Of a stretch of DNA of 64,000 nucleotides, positions 7,419-17,544 are shown one piece after another (the first letter of the stretch is position 1; the number at the start of each line of letters is the position of its first letter). The translations under genes and the position numbers were made by a program. The notes beneath the pieces were generated by a model. The model was not told where the DNA came from. It ran no database searches and worked only from the letters and a program-made list of their open reading frames with translations. The DNA comes from Streptomyces ambofaciens ATCC 23877 (GTDB lineage Bacteria; Actinomycetota; Actinomycetes; Streptomycetales; Streptomycetaceae). Location: assembly GCF_001267885.1 (NCBI RefSeq), contig NZ_CP012382.1, positions 1,661,001-1,725,000 on the forward strand. The letters run 5' to 3'.

Positions 7419-8594
7419 TCAGCGGTTGACGAAGTCCTCGCGGGCCAGGACGCCCGTGTCCGGGTGGTCGGTGAAGACACCGTCGATGCCGGTCGCGAAG
7501 TAGGTCCGGAACGCGGCGAAGACGTCGCCGTAACCGTCGGGGTCGCCGCCCTTGCGGAAGTCCGCGGGCAGGAAGGGGTTCTCGTTGCGCATCGTGTACG
7601 GGTGCAGGATCAGGCCCGCCCGGTGCGCGTCGCGCACGAGCGTGGTCGGCTCGGTGAGCCGCCCGGCGGAGTCCTTCGGGATGATCAGGTCCAGGGTCGG
7701 CCCGATGCCCTGCGCGTAACCGGCGATCTCCTTCAGCCCCTCGGGCGTGACGAGGTCGGCCGTCGTACGCGGGTCGCCGGTCCGCACGAAGTCCCAGGGC
7801 CGGCTGTTCGCGCCGGACAGCAGGACGGCGAGCGGATTGCCGACGAGCCTGTTCATCCGCTGGATGCTGGTGGGCTCGAAGGACTGGATGATGACCGGCG
7901 AGTTCTTCTTGTCCTTGCCGTACTTGCGCAGCAGCCGGGCGAGGCGCTCCTCGGTGCCCAGGCCCAGGTCGCGGAAGTAGGTGGGGTGCTTGAGCTCGGG
8001 GTAGATCCACACCTGCTTGCCGCGCCTGCGGGTCTGCTCGTTCTGCCAGCGCAGCACCTCCTCGAAGGTGGGGATCTCCCAGCGGCCGTCGTAGAGGGTG
8101 TTGTGCGGGCGGTTGGCCGGGATGCGTTCGGTCGCGCGGAGCGTCTTGAGCTCGGCGAGCGTGAAGTCCTCGGTGAACCAGCCGGTGGTGGAGACGCCGT
8201 CGAGCAGCTTGGTGCGCTTGCGGTCGGCGAACTCGGGGTGGTCGGCGACGTCCGTGGTGCCGCCGATCTCCGGCTCGTGCCGGCAGACGAGGTGACCGTC
8301 CCTGGTCGGGACCAGGTCGCCGGCCTCGACGATGTCGGCGCCCATGTCGAGGGCCAGGTCGTAGGCGCCGAAGGTGTGCTCGGGGCGGTGGCCGCTGGCG
8401 CCGCGATGACCGATGACCGTCGGCACGGGCAGGCTCTTCACGCCGCCGCCGTGTCCGCCGCCGTGCCGGGCGTCGGCGGCTCTCGCCGTGCCGGACAGGC
8501 CGAGTACGGCTCCGCCCGCGCCGAGCACCGCCGCTCCGAGGAGCGCCCGCCGTCCGGTGCCGCCCGCCTGCTCGTCCGACTCCTGCGTTTCCAT
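7419..8594 (-). CDS. Secreted glycerophosphodiester phosphodiesterase (Tat substrate)
   Basis: Hydrolyses glycerophosphodiesters to glycerol-3-phosphate and an alcohol, releasing phosphate from phospholipid head groups or teichoic-acid-type polymers. The 391-residue protein starts at an ATG with AGGAGG 6-7 nt upstream and has a twin-arginine signal (GTGRRALLG then a hydrophobic stretch ending ARAADA). The GDPD core shows IGHRGASGHRPEHT with His63, the metal-binding pair near VEAGD (Glu90, Asp93) and His106 in VCRHEP, as in GlpQ-type secreted enzymes. In Streptomyces such genes often belong to the Pho regulon, but I see no clear PHO box here. Confidence 0.9.
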   Translation of the reverse strand: METQESDEQAGGTGRRALLGAAVLGAGGAVLGLSGTARAADARHGGGHGGGVKSLPVPTVIGHRGASGHRPEHTFGAYDLALDMGADIVEAGDLVPTRDGHLVCRHEPEIGGTTDVADHPEFADRKRTKLLDGVSTTGWFTEDFTLAELKTLRATERIPANRPHNTLYDGRWEIPTFEEVLRWQNEQTRRRGKQVWIYPELKHPTYFRDLGLGTEERLARLLRKYGKDKKNSPVIIQSFEPTSIQRMNRLVGNPLAVLLSGANSRPWDFVRTGDPRTTADLVTPEGLKEIAGYAQGIGPTLDLIIPKDSAGRLTEPTTLVRDAHRAGLILHPYTMRNENPFLPADFRKGGDPDGYGDVFAAFRTYFATGIDGVFTDHPDTGVLAREDFVNR

Positions 8595-9193
8595 GGGGCC
8601 CTCCTGCCGTCGACCGTCAGTGCGGGCCGATCGTAGGGGCGCGTACATGACCAGTGGGAGACCGCGGCCGGAACACGCGGATGCGTGGGGATGTCGTATG
8701 GGCGTGCCGGGGCCGGTGGGGCGGGATGTCTGACGTTTCGTCGGCTTCGAGGTGGCGTGGCGGGGTACGCGGTGGGTGGCCGCGGCCGTCAGGCGGTACC
8801 GGACGGACCCCGTGGCCGGAGAAGGGGTCGGCGGCGGGGCTTCGGCGGCGCGCCTCGCACGGTCCGCGCGTCGCGTGTGTTTCGATCCGGGCCGTGTCCG
8901 GACCCCCGGGCCGGCGACGCCGGTCCCTGCGGACCGGGACGGTGACGGCGACGGCCATGACGACACGGAGCGGTGAGGAAGATGAGGACCGGCGCGGGAT
9001 TCCCTGCCCGTGGACGCGACCTGCCTCACACCCCCGTGACCGCGGCACGCCCGCCCGAAGCCGTCGCACCGCAGGTGAACGCACGTCAGCACCGCGCTGG
9101 ACCCGCATGACCCGACGTGCGCGACCCCCTCGGCCGCGAGTAATGTCCTCACCTGCACAGACTCATACCGCATCCCCGACACCGGAGGACCCG
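8595..9193. other. Roughly 600-bp divergent gap without a recognisable gene
   Basis: Lies between the divergent GDPD and acyltransferase genes. Open frames exist on both strands but their composition is Arg/Pro-rich and shows no domain. A -10-like TACGAT on the minus strand (around 8631) may serve the GDPD gene. The GC content dips and the run GACGGTGACGGCGACGG near 8940 is low-complexity. I see no RNA gene or long inverted repeat. Confidence 0.5.
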
Positions 9194-9865
9194 TTGTCCC
9201 GCTTCGCGCTCATCAAGGCAGTGCTCGGACCGATCATGCGCCTGATGTTCCGCCCACGGGTGGAGGGCGTGGAGAACATCCCGGGCGACGGTCCGGTGAT
9301 CCTGGCCGGCAACCACCTCACCTTCATCGACTCGATGATCCTTCCCCTCGTCTGCGACCGGCAGGTCTTCTTCATCGGCAAGGACGAGTACGTCACCGGA
9401 AAGGGCGTCAAGGGCCGGTTGATGGCCTGGTTCTTCACCGGCGTCGGCATGATCCCGGTGGACCGCGACGGTGGCCGGGGCGGGGTCGCGGCGCTGATGA
9501 CCGGGCGCCGGGTGCTGGACGAGGGACGGGTCTTCGGCATCTACCCGGAGGGCACGCGCTCCCCCGACGGCCGCCTCTACCGCGGTCGCACCGGCATCGC
9601 CCGCCTCACCCTGATGACCGGCGCCCCCGTGGTGCCGTTCGCCATGATCGGCACCGACAAGCTCCAGCCGGGCGGCGCGGGCCTGCCCCGGCCGGGCAGG
9701 GTCACGGTCCGCTTCGGCGAGGCGATGGAGTTCTCCCGCTACGAGGGGATGGACCGCGACCGCTACGTCCTGCGGGCCGTCACCGACTCCGTGATGACCG
9801 AGGTCATGCGGCTGTCCGGCCAGGAGTACGTGGACATGTACGCGAGCAAGGCCAAGGCGGCGTAG
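9194..9865 (+). CDS. 1-acyl-sn-glycerol-3-phosphate acyltransferase (PlsC family)
   Basis: Transfers an acyl group from acyl-CoA or acyl-ACP to lysophosphatidic acid at the membrane, the second acylation in phospholipid synthesis. The 223-residue protein has the HX4D catalytic motif (NHLTFID, His41 and Asp46) and the substrate-binding motif YPEGTRSPDGRLYRG. The TTG at 9194 is chosen because GGAGG stands 6 nt before it and gives MSRFALIKAVLGPIMRLMF, the expected amphipathic N-terminus. An ATG 51 nt earlier lacks a ribosome site. A terminator hairpin follows. Confidence 0.88.
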   Translation: MSRFALIKAVLGPIMRLMFRPRVEGVENIPGDGPVILAGNHLTFIDSMILPLVCDRQVFFIGKDEYVTGKGVKGRLMAWFFTGVGMIPVDRDGGRGGVAALMTGRRVLDEGRVFGIYPEGTRSPDGRLYRGRTGIARLTLMTGAPVVPFAMIGTDKLQPGGAGLPRPGRVTVRFGEAMEFSRYEGMDRDRYVLRAVTDSVMTEVMRLSGQEYVDMYASKAKAA

Positions 9866-9907
9866 CCCGCACGCAGGGAACGCGTGCGCAGGCACGGCAG
9901 ACGGTAG

Positions 9908-9940
9908 ACGGCGGGTCGCTCGGGGAGCGACCCGCCGTTT
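9908..9940. terminator. Hairpin terminator after the acyltransferase gene
   Basis: A perfect 13-bp stem (9908-9920 with 9926-9938) with a 5-nt loop is followed by TTT. It lies between convergent genes and may act on both. Confidence 0.8.
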
Positions 9941-9984
9941 CGCGTGCGGCGGCCGTCGGACGCCCCCGCCTCTTCCCCGTCGGC

Positions 9985-11517
9985 CTACGGGTGTTCCACC
10001 CCGTCCTCCAGGCGCTGGCCCCGCAGCAGGAACCAGGCCGACGCCGCGGCGGCCAGGAGGACGGCCGCGCCCACGCCCGTCGCGAGGTTCAGGCCGTCGA
10101 CGAAGGCCTGGCGGGCGGCGTTCAGCAGGGCGTCCGCCGAGGATGCGGGGAGTTGGCCCGCGATCTCCACCGCGCCGCCCAGCGACTCGTGGGCCGCCGC
10201 CGGCGTACCCGCCGGGCCGGAGAAGTCGCGGTAGACGCCGGTCACGATCGAGCCGAGCACCGCGATACCGAGGGCGGCGCCGAGTTCGTAGGCCGTCTCG
10301 GAGACCGCGGAGGCGGAGCCCGCCTGTTCCCTGGGCACGCTGGACAGGATCACGTCGGCGGTGACGGTGAACGAGAACCCCGCGCCGACGCCGACGACGA
10401 GCAGGGCCGCGCCCAGCAGGGGGTAGCCGGTGCTCTGGCCGACGAAGGTCAGCGCGGCGAGCGCGAGACCGACGGCGGCGAGGCCGCCGGAGACCACGGC
10501 ACGGACCGAGAAGCGCCGGGCCGCCCGGCCGGCCAGCAGGCCCGCCGCCACCGCGCCGACGGCGGCGGGCAGCTCGGCCAGCCCCGCCTCCAACGGCCGC
10601 CTGCCCTGGACGAGTTGCAGGTACTGGGAGAGGAAGAACACCGCGCCGGACAGCCCGAGGATGGTCAGCAGGTCGGCCAGCACCGCGCCGCTGAAGCCTC
10701 GGCTGCGGAACAGCCGCATGTCGAGCAGCGGGATCGGCATGGTCAGCTGGCGGCGCACGAAGCCGTGGAGCGCAGCGGCGCCCAGCAGGCCCGCGGCGAG
10801 CGTGGCCCAGGCGAACCCGTGTGCGGCGGCCTCCTTCACGGCGTACACGACACCGACCATGCCGACCAGGGAGAGGACGACGCTGAGCAGGTCCCAGGGG
10901 CCCGGGTTCGGGTTGCGGGACTCGGGGAGCAGTTTGACGCCGACGACGACCAGGACGGCCATCACGGGCAGGTTGATCAGGAAGACCGAGCCCCACCAGA
11001 AGTGCTCCAGCAGGAACCCGCCGACGACCGGGCCGACCGCCGCGCCGGCCGAGGCGGCGGCGCCCCAGACGCCGACGGCGAGACTGCGTTCGCGCGGATC
11101 GTGGAAGAGGTTGCGGATCAGCGCGAGGGTGGCGGGCATCAGGGTGGCGCCCGCGACGCCGAGCAGGGCCCGGGCGACGATCATGAGCTCGGGCGTGGAC
11201 GCGTAGGCGTTGAGCACCGACACCGCGCCGAACGCCGTGGCGCCGATGAGCAGGATGCGCTTGCGTCCGATGCGGTCACCGAGGCTGCCCATGGAGACGA
11301 GCAGGCCGGCGATGACGAACGAGTAGACGTCACCGATCCAGAGCAACTGCGTGCTGGAGGGCGCCAGGTCCTCGCTGATGTAGGGGGTCGCGAGACCGAG
11401 CACGGTCGCGTCGACGGCCACCAGCAGTACGGCCAGCACGAGGACGCCCAGCGCGAGCCAGCGGCCGGGGCGCTTCACCGCCTCGGTGGTCTGCGCCGAC
11501 TGCAGGGTGCGGGTCAT
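9985..11517 (-). CDS. pqrB: MFS drug efflux transporter, DHA2 family (PqrB-like)
   Basis: A 510-residue 14-helix H+-antiporter. The family landmarks are the motif A loop LVSMGSLGDRIGRKR between helices 2 and 3, and motif C in helix 5 (GVWGAAASAGAAVGPVVGGFLLEHFWW). It sits directly downstream of a TetR regulator on the same strand, with only a 3-nt gap. This matches the S. coelicolor pqrAB operon, which confers paraquat resistance. The symbol is assigned by this arrangement and similarity from memory. Related pumps export quaternary ammonium compounds and antibiotics, so substrate range cannot be read from sequence. Confidence 0.82.
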   Translation of the reverse strand: MTRTLQSAQTTEAVKRPGRWLALGVLVLAVLLVAVDATVLGLATPYISEDLAPSSTQLLWIGDVYSFVIAGLLVSMGSLGDRIGRKRILLIGATAFGAVSVLNAYASTPELMIVARALLGVAGATLMPATLALIRNLFHDPRERSLAVGVWGAAASAGAAVGPVVGGFLLEHFWWGSVFLINLPVMAVLVVVGVKLLPESRNPNPGPWDLLSVVLSLVGMVGVVYAVKEAAAHGFAWATLAAGLLGAAALHGFVRRQLTMPIPLLDMRLFRSRGFSGAVLADLLTILGLSGAVFFLSQYLQLVQGRRPLEAGLAELPAAVGAVAAGLLAGRAARRFSVRAVVSGGLAAVGLALAALTFVGQSTGYPLLGAALLVVGVGAGFSFTVTADVILSSVPREQAGSASAVSETAYELGAALGIAVLGSIVTGVYRDFSGPAGTPAAAHESLGGAVEIAGQLPASSADALLNAARQAFVDGLNLATGVGAAVLLAAAASAWFLLRGQRLEDGVEHP

Positions 11518-11520
11518 GGT

Positions 11521-12066
11521 TCACTCTCTCCGAAGTGCGCCGCCGAGCAGCAGCTCGACGATCATGTGGGTGAAGTCGTTGCGGGCCACGCGGCCCTCGG
11601 CCACGGCCCAGGCGCCGGCCCCGAGCAGCCCGTAGAGGGCCTCGGTGAGCCAGGCCGGGGACAGGTCGATGCGGAACTCGCCGTCCTCCTGGCCGCGGCG
11701 GAAGACCGCGGCCATCCGGGCGTCGATGTGGGCCCAGCCCTCGTTCTGCTCCTCGCCCTCGAACAGCTGGTTCTCGGTGTAGAGGAAGCCCAGCAGGCCG
11801 GCGGCGGGCTCGATCTCGCGCACGAGCCGGCGCACCGCGTCGGCCGCCGGGCCCTCGTCGAGGCGGGCGGCATCCAGGGCGGCCTCGCACTCGGCGATGC
11901 CGAGCGACTCCAGTGCGCGGACGAGGGCGTCGCGCCCCGCGAAGTGCCGGTGCAGCGTGGCCCGGCTGAGGCCGGCGGCCCTCGCGACCTCGTCCATGGT
12001 CGCGGTGGACCTGCGGGTCAGCAGGGCCGCGGCGCTGCGCAGTACCTGTTCTCGGTCAACGGCCAT
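11521..12066 (-). CDS. pqrA: TetR family repressor of the adjacent efflux gene (PqrA-like)
   Basis: A 181-residue TetR-type regulator. Its N-terminal helix-turn-helix is TMDEVARAAGLSRATLHRHFAGRDALVRAL and its C-terminal ligand domain resembles TetR_C families. The ATG at 12066 (MAVDREQVL) is chosen because an in-frame GTG/ATG farther upstream at 12093 would place the start inside the palindromic operator at 12086-12103. The gene is followed after 3 nt by the MFS pump, the usual layout for a repressor that controls its own operon and is released by pump substrates. Confidence 0.82.
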   Translation of the reverse strand: MAVDREQVLRSAAALLTRRSTATMDEVARAAGLSRATLHRHFAGRDALVRALESLGIAECEAALDAARLDEGPAADAVRRLVREIEPAAGLLGFLYTENQLFEGEEQNEGWAHIDARMAAVFRRGQEDGEFRIDLSPAWLTEALYGLLGAGAWAVAEGRVARNDFTHMIVELLLGGALRRE

Positions 12067-12085
12067 GAGACGACGATAGCCCACA

Positions 12086-12103
12086 TGAGACATTTTTGTC
12101 TCA
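12086..12103. promoter_or_regulatory. TetR-type operator upstream of pqrAB
   Basis: The perfect palindrome TGAGACATTTTTGTCTCA (7-bp arms, 4-nt centre) lies 20 bp before the repressor start and stands out from the surrounding GC-rich sequence. A repressor bound here would block its own operon. Confidence 0.8.
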
Positions 12104-12148
12104 CCCTGGACATGCGTGACTCATATCTCATGGCGTGCGGGGTGCGGC

Positions 12149-13120
12149 TCAGTGCCAGGGGAGCTGTCCGCGCCGCTCCCAGTAGGCCTTCGGCTCCTCG
12201 ACCAGCGCGCCGAGTCGCGCCACCTGGTCGTCGTCCAGGTCGACCACGGCGGCGTGCAGATTGGAGCCGAGCTGGTTCACGGTCGCGGCTCCGGAGAGGA
12301 CGACCCCGGTCCAGGGCTGCCGGAGGACCCGCGCGAGGGCGACCGCGTCGCAGCCCAGGGTGGTCTCCTCCGCCACGGCCTTCAGCACGTCGGGCGCGTG
12401 GGGGTCCGCGAGGCGGCCGTTGGCCATGCCCTCCTTGACGATCACGGTCAGCCCCGCCTCGTGGGCCTCGGCCAGCGCGGGCCCGGCGGAGGTCTCCAGC
12501 ACGTTGTACGTGGACTGCACGGTACGGAAGAGGGGTTCGCCGTCGACGGTCACGGCGAGCGCGGCCCGGATGGCGTCGGCCTGGGCGGGACCGCTGGTGG
12601 AGAAGCCCACGGTGACGCCGCGCGCGGCGGCCTCGGCCAGCTTCGCGTGCAGGTCCTTGTCGGTCAGCGCCGGGCTGTCGGGGGTCAGCGAGTGGATCTG
12701 GTAGAGGTCGAGCCGGTCGCCGAGCAGGGCGTCGGTCTCGGCGCTCTGGCGCTCGTACGTCGCGACGCCGTGGTCCTTGACCTCGTGCCGTTCGGCCTCG
12801 GCCGACCAGTCGGCGGTGTACGTGTAACCCCATTTGCTGCCGACGACCACGTCGTCGATGTCGGGACGGTCCCGGAGCCAGGCGGCCAGGAACTCCTCCG
12901 AGCGCCCGTAGGAGCGCGCCGCGTCGAAGTAGCGGACGCCCTGCGCGTAGGCCGCGTCGAGAAGGTCGTGGGTCCGCTCGCGCATCGCCTCGACGCTGCG
13001 GTCGGCCGGCAGGTCCCGGTCGCGTCCGAGGTTGATGTAACCGGGGCGGCCGACGGCGGCGAGGCCCAGCCCGATGTGGAAGGTGGGGGTCGTCGCGGCG
13101 GCGAGGCGGGCGAAGGGCAT
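12149..13120 (-). CDS. Aldo/keto reductase
   Basis: NADP-dependent oxidoreductase of the AKR superfamily with a TIM-barrel fold, 323 residues. The catalytic tetrad is Asp66 (RYFDAARSYG), Tyr71, Lys96 (VVGSKWGY) and His143 (LYQIHSL). The cofactor loop is near the C-terminus (GAATVNQLGSNLHA). It resembles L-fucose/D-arabinose dehydrogenase-type AKRs rather than the drug-modifying ones. It is alone between pqrA and argH and runs on the same strand as both; co-transcription with argH is possible because only 74 bp separate them. Substrate unknown. Confidence 0.85.
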   Translation of the reverse strand: MPFARLAAATTPTFHIGLGLAAVGRPGYINLGRDRDLPADRSVEAMRERTHDLLDAAYAQGVRYFDAARSYGRSEEFLAAWLRDRPDIDDVVVGSKWGYTYTADWSAEAERHEVKDHGVATYERQSAETDALLGDRLDLYQIHSLTPDSPALTDKDLHAKLAEAAARGVTVGFSTSGPAQADAIRAALAVTVDGEPLFRTVQSTYNVLETSAGPALAEAHEAGLTVIVKEGMANGRLADPHAPDVLKAVAEETTLGCDAVALARVLRQPWTGVVLSGAATVNQLGSNLHAAVVDLDDDQVARLGALVEEPKAYWERRGQLPWH

Positions 13121-13194
13121 CGCGGGCTCCGTTCGGTCGGCTGCTGGCAGCTGATGACCAACGTAACCGCGATGCCCTGGGGGCACACGGGCGA

Positions 13195-14634
<1,440 letters not shown>

Positions 14635-14652
14635 TCACCGTACGAACGCTGC

Positions 14653-14690
14653 TTTGCATGAGTATGCAGAGCTCTGCATGATTCGTCAAT
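14653..14690. promoter_or_regulatory. argH: ARG boxes (ArgR operator) upstream of argH
   Basis: Two overlapping imperfect palindromes, TTGCATGAGTATGCAG and CTCTGCATGATTCGTC, resemble the actinobacterial ARG box (TGCAT-type half sites). They lie 31-68 bp before the argH start, in the position for arginine-dependent repression by the ArgR encoded further along this window. Confidence 0.8.
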
Positions 14691-14741
14691 CTCGCAGGCG
14701 GGCGGGACGGGCCCGACTCCCGCGGCGCATACTCCTTGGAC

Positions 14742-15329
14742 ATGGGAAAGACTTACGCGGGTATAGACGGCAGACTCCGCTCCTTCATCGAGGCGCAGCC
14801 CGTCTTCTTCACCGCCACCGCCCCCCTGTCGGGCGACGGCACGGTCAACCTCTCCCCCAAGGGCCTCACCGGCAGCTTCGCGGTGCTCGACGAACTCACC
14901 GTGGCCTACCTCGACTTCGCCGGCTCCAATGCCGAGACCATCGCCCACCTGCGCGAGAACGGGCGGATCACCCTGATGTGGTGCGCCTTCCAGGGCCCGC
15001 CGAACATCGTCCGCGTGCACGGCCGCGGCGAGCCGGTCTTCCGCGACGACCCCCGCTTCCCGGAGCTGCTCAGCCGTTTCCCGGACATCGACACCTCCGC
15101 GCACGGGCTGCGCGCCATCATCGTCGTGACCGCCGAACTCGTCCGCGACACCTGCGGATACGCCGTCCCCTTCATGGCCTACGAGGCGGACCGCGACCTG
15201 CACGGCAAGCGGTTCGCCCGGGAGGACGACACCTCGCTCAGCGACTACTTCACCAAGAAGGAGCACGTGGCGACCAGCCTGGACGGCCTTCCCGGGCTGC
15301 CGTTGCCGCTGCCCCCGTCTACCGTCTGA
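14742..15329 (+). CDS. Pyridoxamine 5'-phosphate oxidase-like FMN/F420-binding protein
   Basis: A 195-residue split-barrel protein of the PNPOx-like superfamily. It shows FFTATAPLSGDGTVNLSPKG near residue 20-40, TVAYLDFAGSNAETIAHLRENGRITLMWCAFQG and NIVRVHGRGEPVF, typical of the FMN-binding PPOX group that reduces flavin- or F420-linked substrates. The start is taken at the ATG 6 nt inside an open TTG frame. No Shine-Dalgarno is present and CATACT lies 8 nt upstream, so the message may be leaderless. It is divergent from argH and shares its regulatory region. Substrate unknown. Confidence 0.8.
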   Translation: MGKTYAGIDGRLRSFIEAQPVFFTATAPLSGDGTVNLSPKGLTGSFAVLDELTVAYLDFAGSNAETIAHLRENGRITLMWCAFQGPPNIVRVHGRGEPVFRDDPRFPELLSRFPDIDTSAHGLRAIIVVTAELVRDTCGYAVPFMAYEADRDLHGKRFAREDDTSLSDYFTKKEHVATSLDGLPGLPLPLPPSTV

Positions 15330-15332
15330 GCC

Positions 15333-16043
15333 ATGCGCCCCGGTGTCCTCACCGCCCTCCTGTCCGCCTCGCTGCTCGTGCTCGGTGCCGCGCCCTCCGG
15401 CGGTCCCGCGTCCCGGCCGCTCCCGGCCCGGATGGCGGACACCGGCGGCGGCACCCAGCTGATCACCGCGGTCGCGCCGGGCACCGGGTCGACCGAGGGC
15501 CGGGTCACCTGGTGGGACCGCAGGGGCGGCGGCCGCTGGGTGAAGGCCGGTTCCGCCCCCGCCCGCTTCGGGGCCAACGGACTGGCCGACGGGGCGACGC
15601 GCCAGCAGGGCACGAGCACCACCCCGACCGGGCTGTACGACCTGCCGTACGCCTTCGGCATCCGGACGGCGCCGCGCGGGACGGCGTACCGGTACCGCGC
15701 GGTGCGCCCGGACTCCTGGTGGTGCCAGGACAACGACTCGCGCGCCTACAACCGCTGGACCGAACCGCGCCCCGCCGACTGCCGCGCCGCCGAGGCCGAG
15801 CACCTGATCACCTACTCGGCGCAGTACGCGCACGCCCTGGTCGTCGGCTTCAACTACCAGCGCCCGGTGCGCGGACGCGGTGCGGGCATCTTCCTGCACG
15901 TGAACGGGGCCGGGGCGACCGCCGGCTGCGTGTCGGTGCCCGCGGAGGCGATGCGGCGGATCCTGCGGTGGGCCGACCCGGCGGCCGCGCCGCACATCGC
16001 GATCGGGACCTCGGGCGGGGCGACGGCGATCACGCGCTACTGA
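15333..16043 (+). CDS. Secreted L,D-transpeptidase (YkuD domain)
   Basis: A 236-residue exported protein with a Sec-type signal (hydrophobic stretch at residues 4-22, ending near PSGGPA). The C-terminal half carries the catalytic motif GIFLHVNGAGATAGCVSVP with His189 and nucleophile Cys199, the HX(n)GC pattern of L,D-transpeptidases that make 3-3 peptidoglycan crosslinks or attach proteins to the wall. The gene starts 3 nt after the stop of the previous one. It stands immediately before a surface electron-transfer cluster. Only one YkuD domain and no peptidoglycan-binding domain is visible. Confidence 0.83.
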   Translation: MRPGVLTALLSASLLVLGAAPSGGPASRPLPARMADTGGGTQLITAVAPGTGSTEGRVTWWDRRGGGRWVKAGSAPARFGANGLADGATRQQGTSTTPTGLYDLPYAFGIRTAPRGTAYRYRAVRPDSWWCQDNDSRAYNRWTEPRPADCRAAEAEHLITYSAQYAHALVVGFNYQRPVRGRGAGIFLHVNGAGATAGCVSVPAEAMRRILRWADPAAAPHIAIGTSGGATAITRY

Positions 16044-16134
16044 GTGGTGACAGGAGTACCGCGACGGCCTGAACGCTCGGGTGGCGCGGCGCGTATCTGT
16101 GGGCCAAGGGCCACGTCCCACGGAGGAACCAACC

Positions 16135-17517
16135 GTGACCACCACGCTCGCCGGCGGCCGTGCCGCCCGCCGACAGACGATGCGGCGCATCCGCCCGCGC
16201 CGCTCCCCCGCCGTCCCCCTGCTGCTCGCCGTGTGGGCGGGCGCGGCGGGCGTGTTGTGGCTGTGGTGGCGCAACACGCCCGCCATCTCCGACGACACCG
16301 GCAGGATCATGAACGCCGGCCGGATCACCGGACTGCTCGCCGGATACCTGATGGCCCTGGTGGTGCTCCAGATGGCCCGCGTGCCGGCCCTGGAGCGGCG
16401 GGTGGGATCCGACCGGGTCGCCCGCTGGCACGCCATGACCGGCCGCTACACCCTCTGCCTGATCCTCGCCCACGTCTTCCTGATCATGTGGGGTTACGCC
16501 GCCCAGGCCGGCAAGGGCCTCGGCGACATCGTCCAGCAGACGATCGACTCCGTGAACCAGCTCCCGGACCTGGGCAAGGCCGCCATCGGCACCGGTCTGC
16601 TGGTGCTCATCGGACTGCTCTCCGCCGCCCCGGTACGCCGCCGGATCCCGTACGAGGCCTGGTACCACGTGCACCTGCTCACCTACGTCGCCGTGTTCCT
16701 GGTCTTCTGGCACCAGCTGACCACCGGCAACGACTTCGCCGTCGAGCCGGTCGCGAAGACCGTCTGGTACGCGCTGTACGGGTCGGTGACCGCGCTCGTG
16801 CTCTGGTACCGCTTCCTGACCCCCCTGCGGCTCAACCTGCGGCACCGGATGCGGGTCGAGGCGGTCATCGAGGAGACGCCCGGCATCGTGTCGGTGCTGA
16901 TCGGCGGGCGCCGGCTGCACCGGATGGGCGCGGAGGCCGGCCAGTTCTTCCGCTGGCGGTTCCGGGCGCCGGGGATGCGGTTCAGCTCGCACCCGTACTC
17001 GCTGTCGGCGGCTCCGCGTCCGGACATGCTGCGGATCACGGTGAAGGCGATCGGCGACCACAGCGCCCGGCTGCGGGAACTGGAGCCCGGCACCCGGGTG
17101 TGGGCGGAGGGCCCGTACGGCGCCCTGACCGCCCAGCGCCGCAGCCGCGGCAAGGTGCTGCTGGTGGCGGGCGGGGTGGGGATCACGCCGATGCGGGCCC
17201 TGTTCGAGACGCTGCCCGGCGCGTCCGGTGACATCACCCTGCTCTACCGGGCCAACAGCACCCAGGACCTGGCCCTGTGGGACGAGCTCGCCGGGATCGC
17301 CGACGAGCGCGGGGCCCGGCTGATGTACGCGGTCAACAGCCCGGACGGAGAGCGTCCGGACATCTCGGCGGAGACCCTCAGCCGCAAGATCCCGGACGTC
17401 GACCGCCACGACGTCTTCCTGTGCGGGCCGCCCGGCTTCGCCCAGTCGGTGTACGAGGCGCTGCGCGGCGCGGGTGTCCCCGCCCGCCGTATCCACCACG
17501 AGTCGTTCGAGATGTGA
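16135..17517 (+). CDS. Ferric-reductase-like transmembrane flavocytochrome
   Basis: A 460-residue membrane oxidoreductase of the FRE/NOX family that passes electrons from cytosolic NAD(P)H through FAD and two hemes across the membrane. Start is the GTG at 16135, with GGAGG 8 nt upstream. Six helices occupy residues 25-230; the heme ligands are among His99, His113, His178, His180 and His193. The C-terminal half has the FAD motif HPYSLS, the nicotinamide loop GGVGITPM and the end motif LCGPPGF. It is followed by an FMN-binding protein and apbE, which suggests electron delivery to covalent flavins outside the cell. No iron transporter is adjacent. Confidence 0.86.
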   Translation: MTTTLAGGRAARRQTMRRIRPRRSPAVPLLLAVWAGAAGVLWLWWRNTPAISDDTGRIMNAGRITGLLAGYLMALVVLQMARVPALERRVGSDRVARWHAMTGRYTLCLILAHVFLIMWGYAAQAGKGLGDIVQQTIDSVNQLPDLGKAAIGTGLLVLIGLLSAAPVRRRIPYEAWYHVHLLTYVAVFLVFWHQLTTGNDFAVEPVAKTVWYALYGSVTALVLWYRFLTPLRLNLRHRMRVEAVIEETPGIVSVLIGGRRLHRMGAEAGQFFRWRFRAPGMRFSSHPYSLSAAPRPDMLRITVKAIGDHSARLRELEPGTRVWAEGPYGALTAQRRSRGKVLLVAGGVGITPMRALFETLPGASGDITLLYRANSTQDLALWDELAGIADERGARLMYAVNSPDGERPDISAETLSRKIPDVDRHDVFLCGPPGFAQSVYEALRGAGVPARRIHHESFEM

Positions 17518-17544
17518 GCGACGGACATCAGGAGTCCAGGACAG

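Noticed and set aside
8654..9193. Plus-strand N-terminal extension of the acyltransferase
   Set aside because: The extra 180 residues are Arg/Pro-rich without homology, and a ribosome site stands right before the TTG at 9194.
9991..12438. An 815-codon plus-strand open frame opposite the MFS and TetR genes
   Set aside because: Shadow of real genes; low-complexity composition and no recognisable motif.
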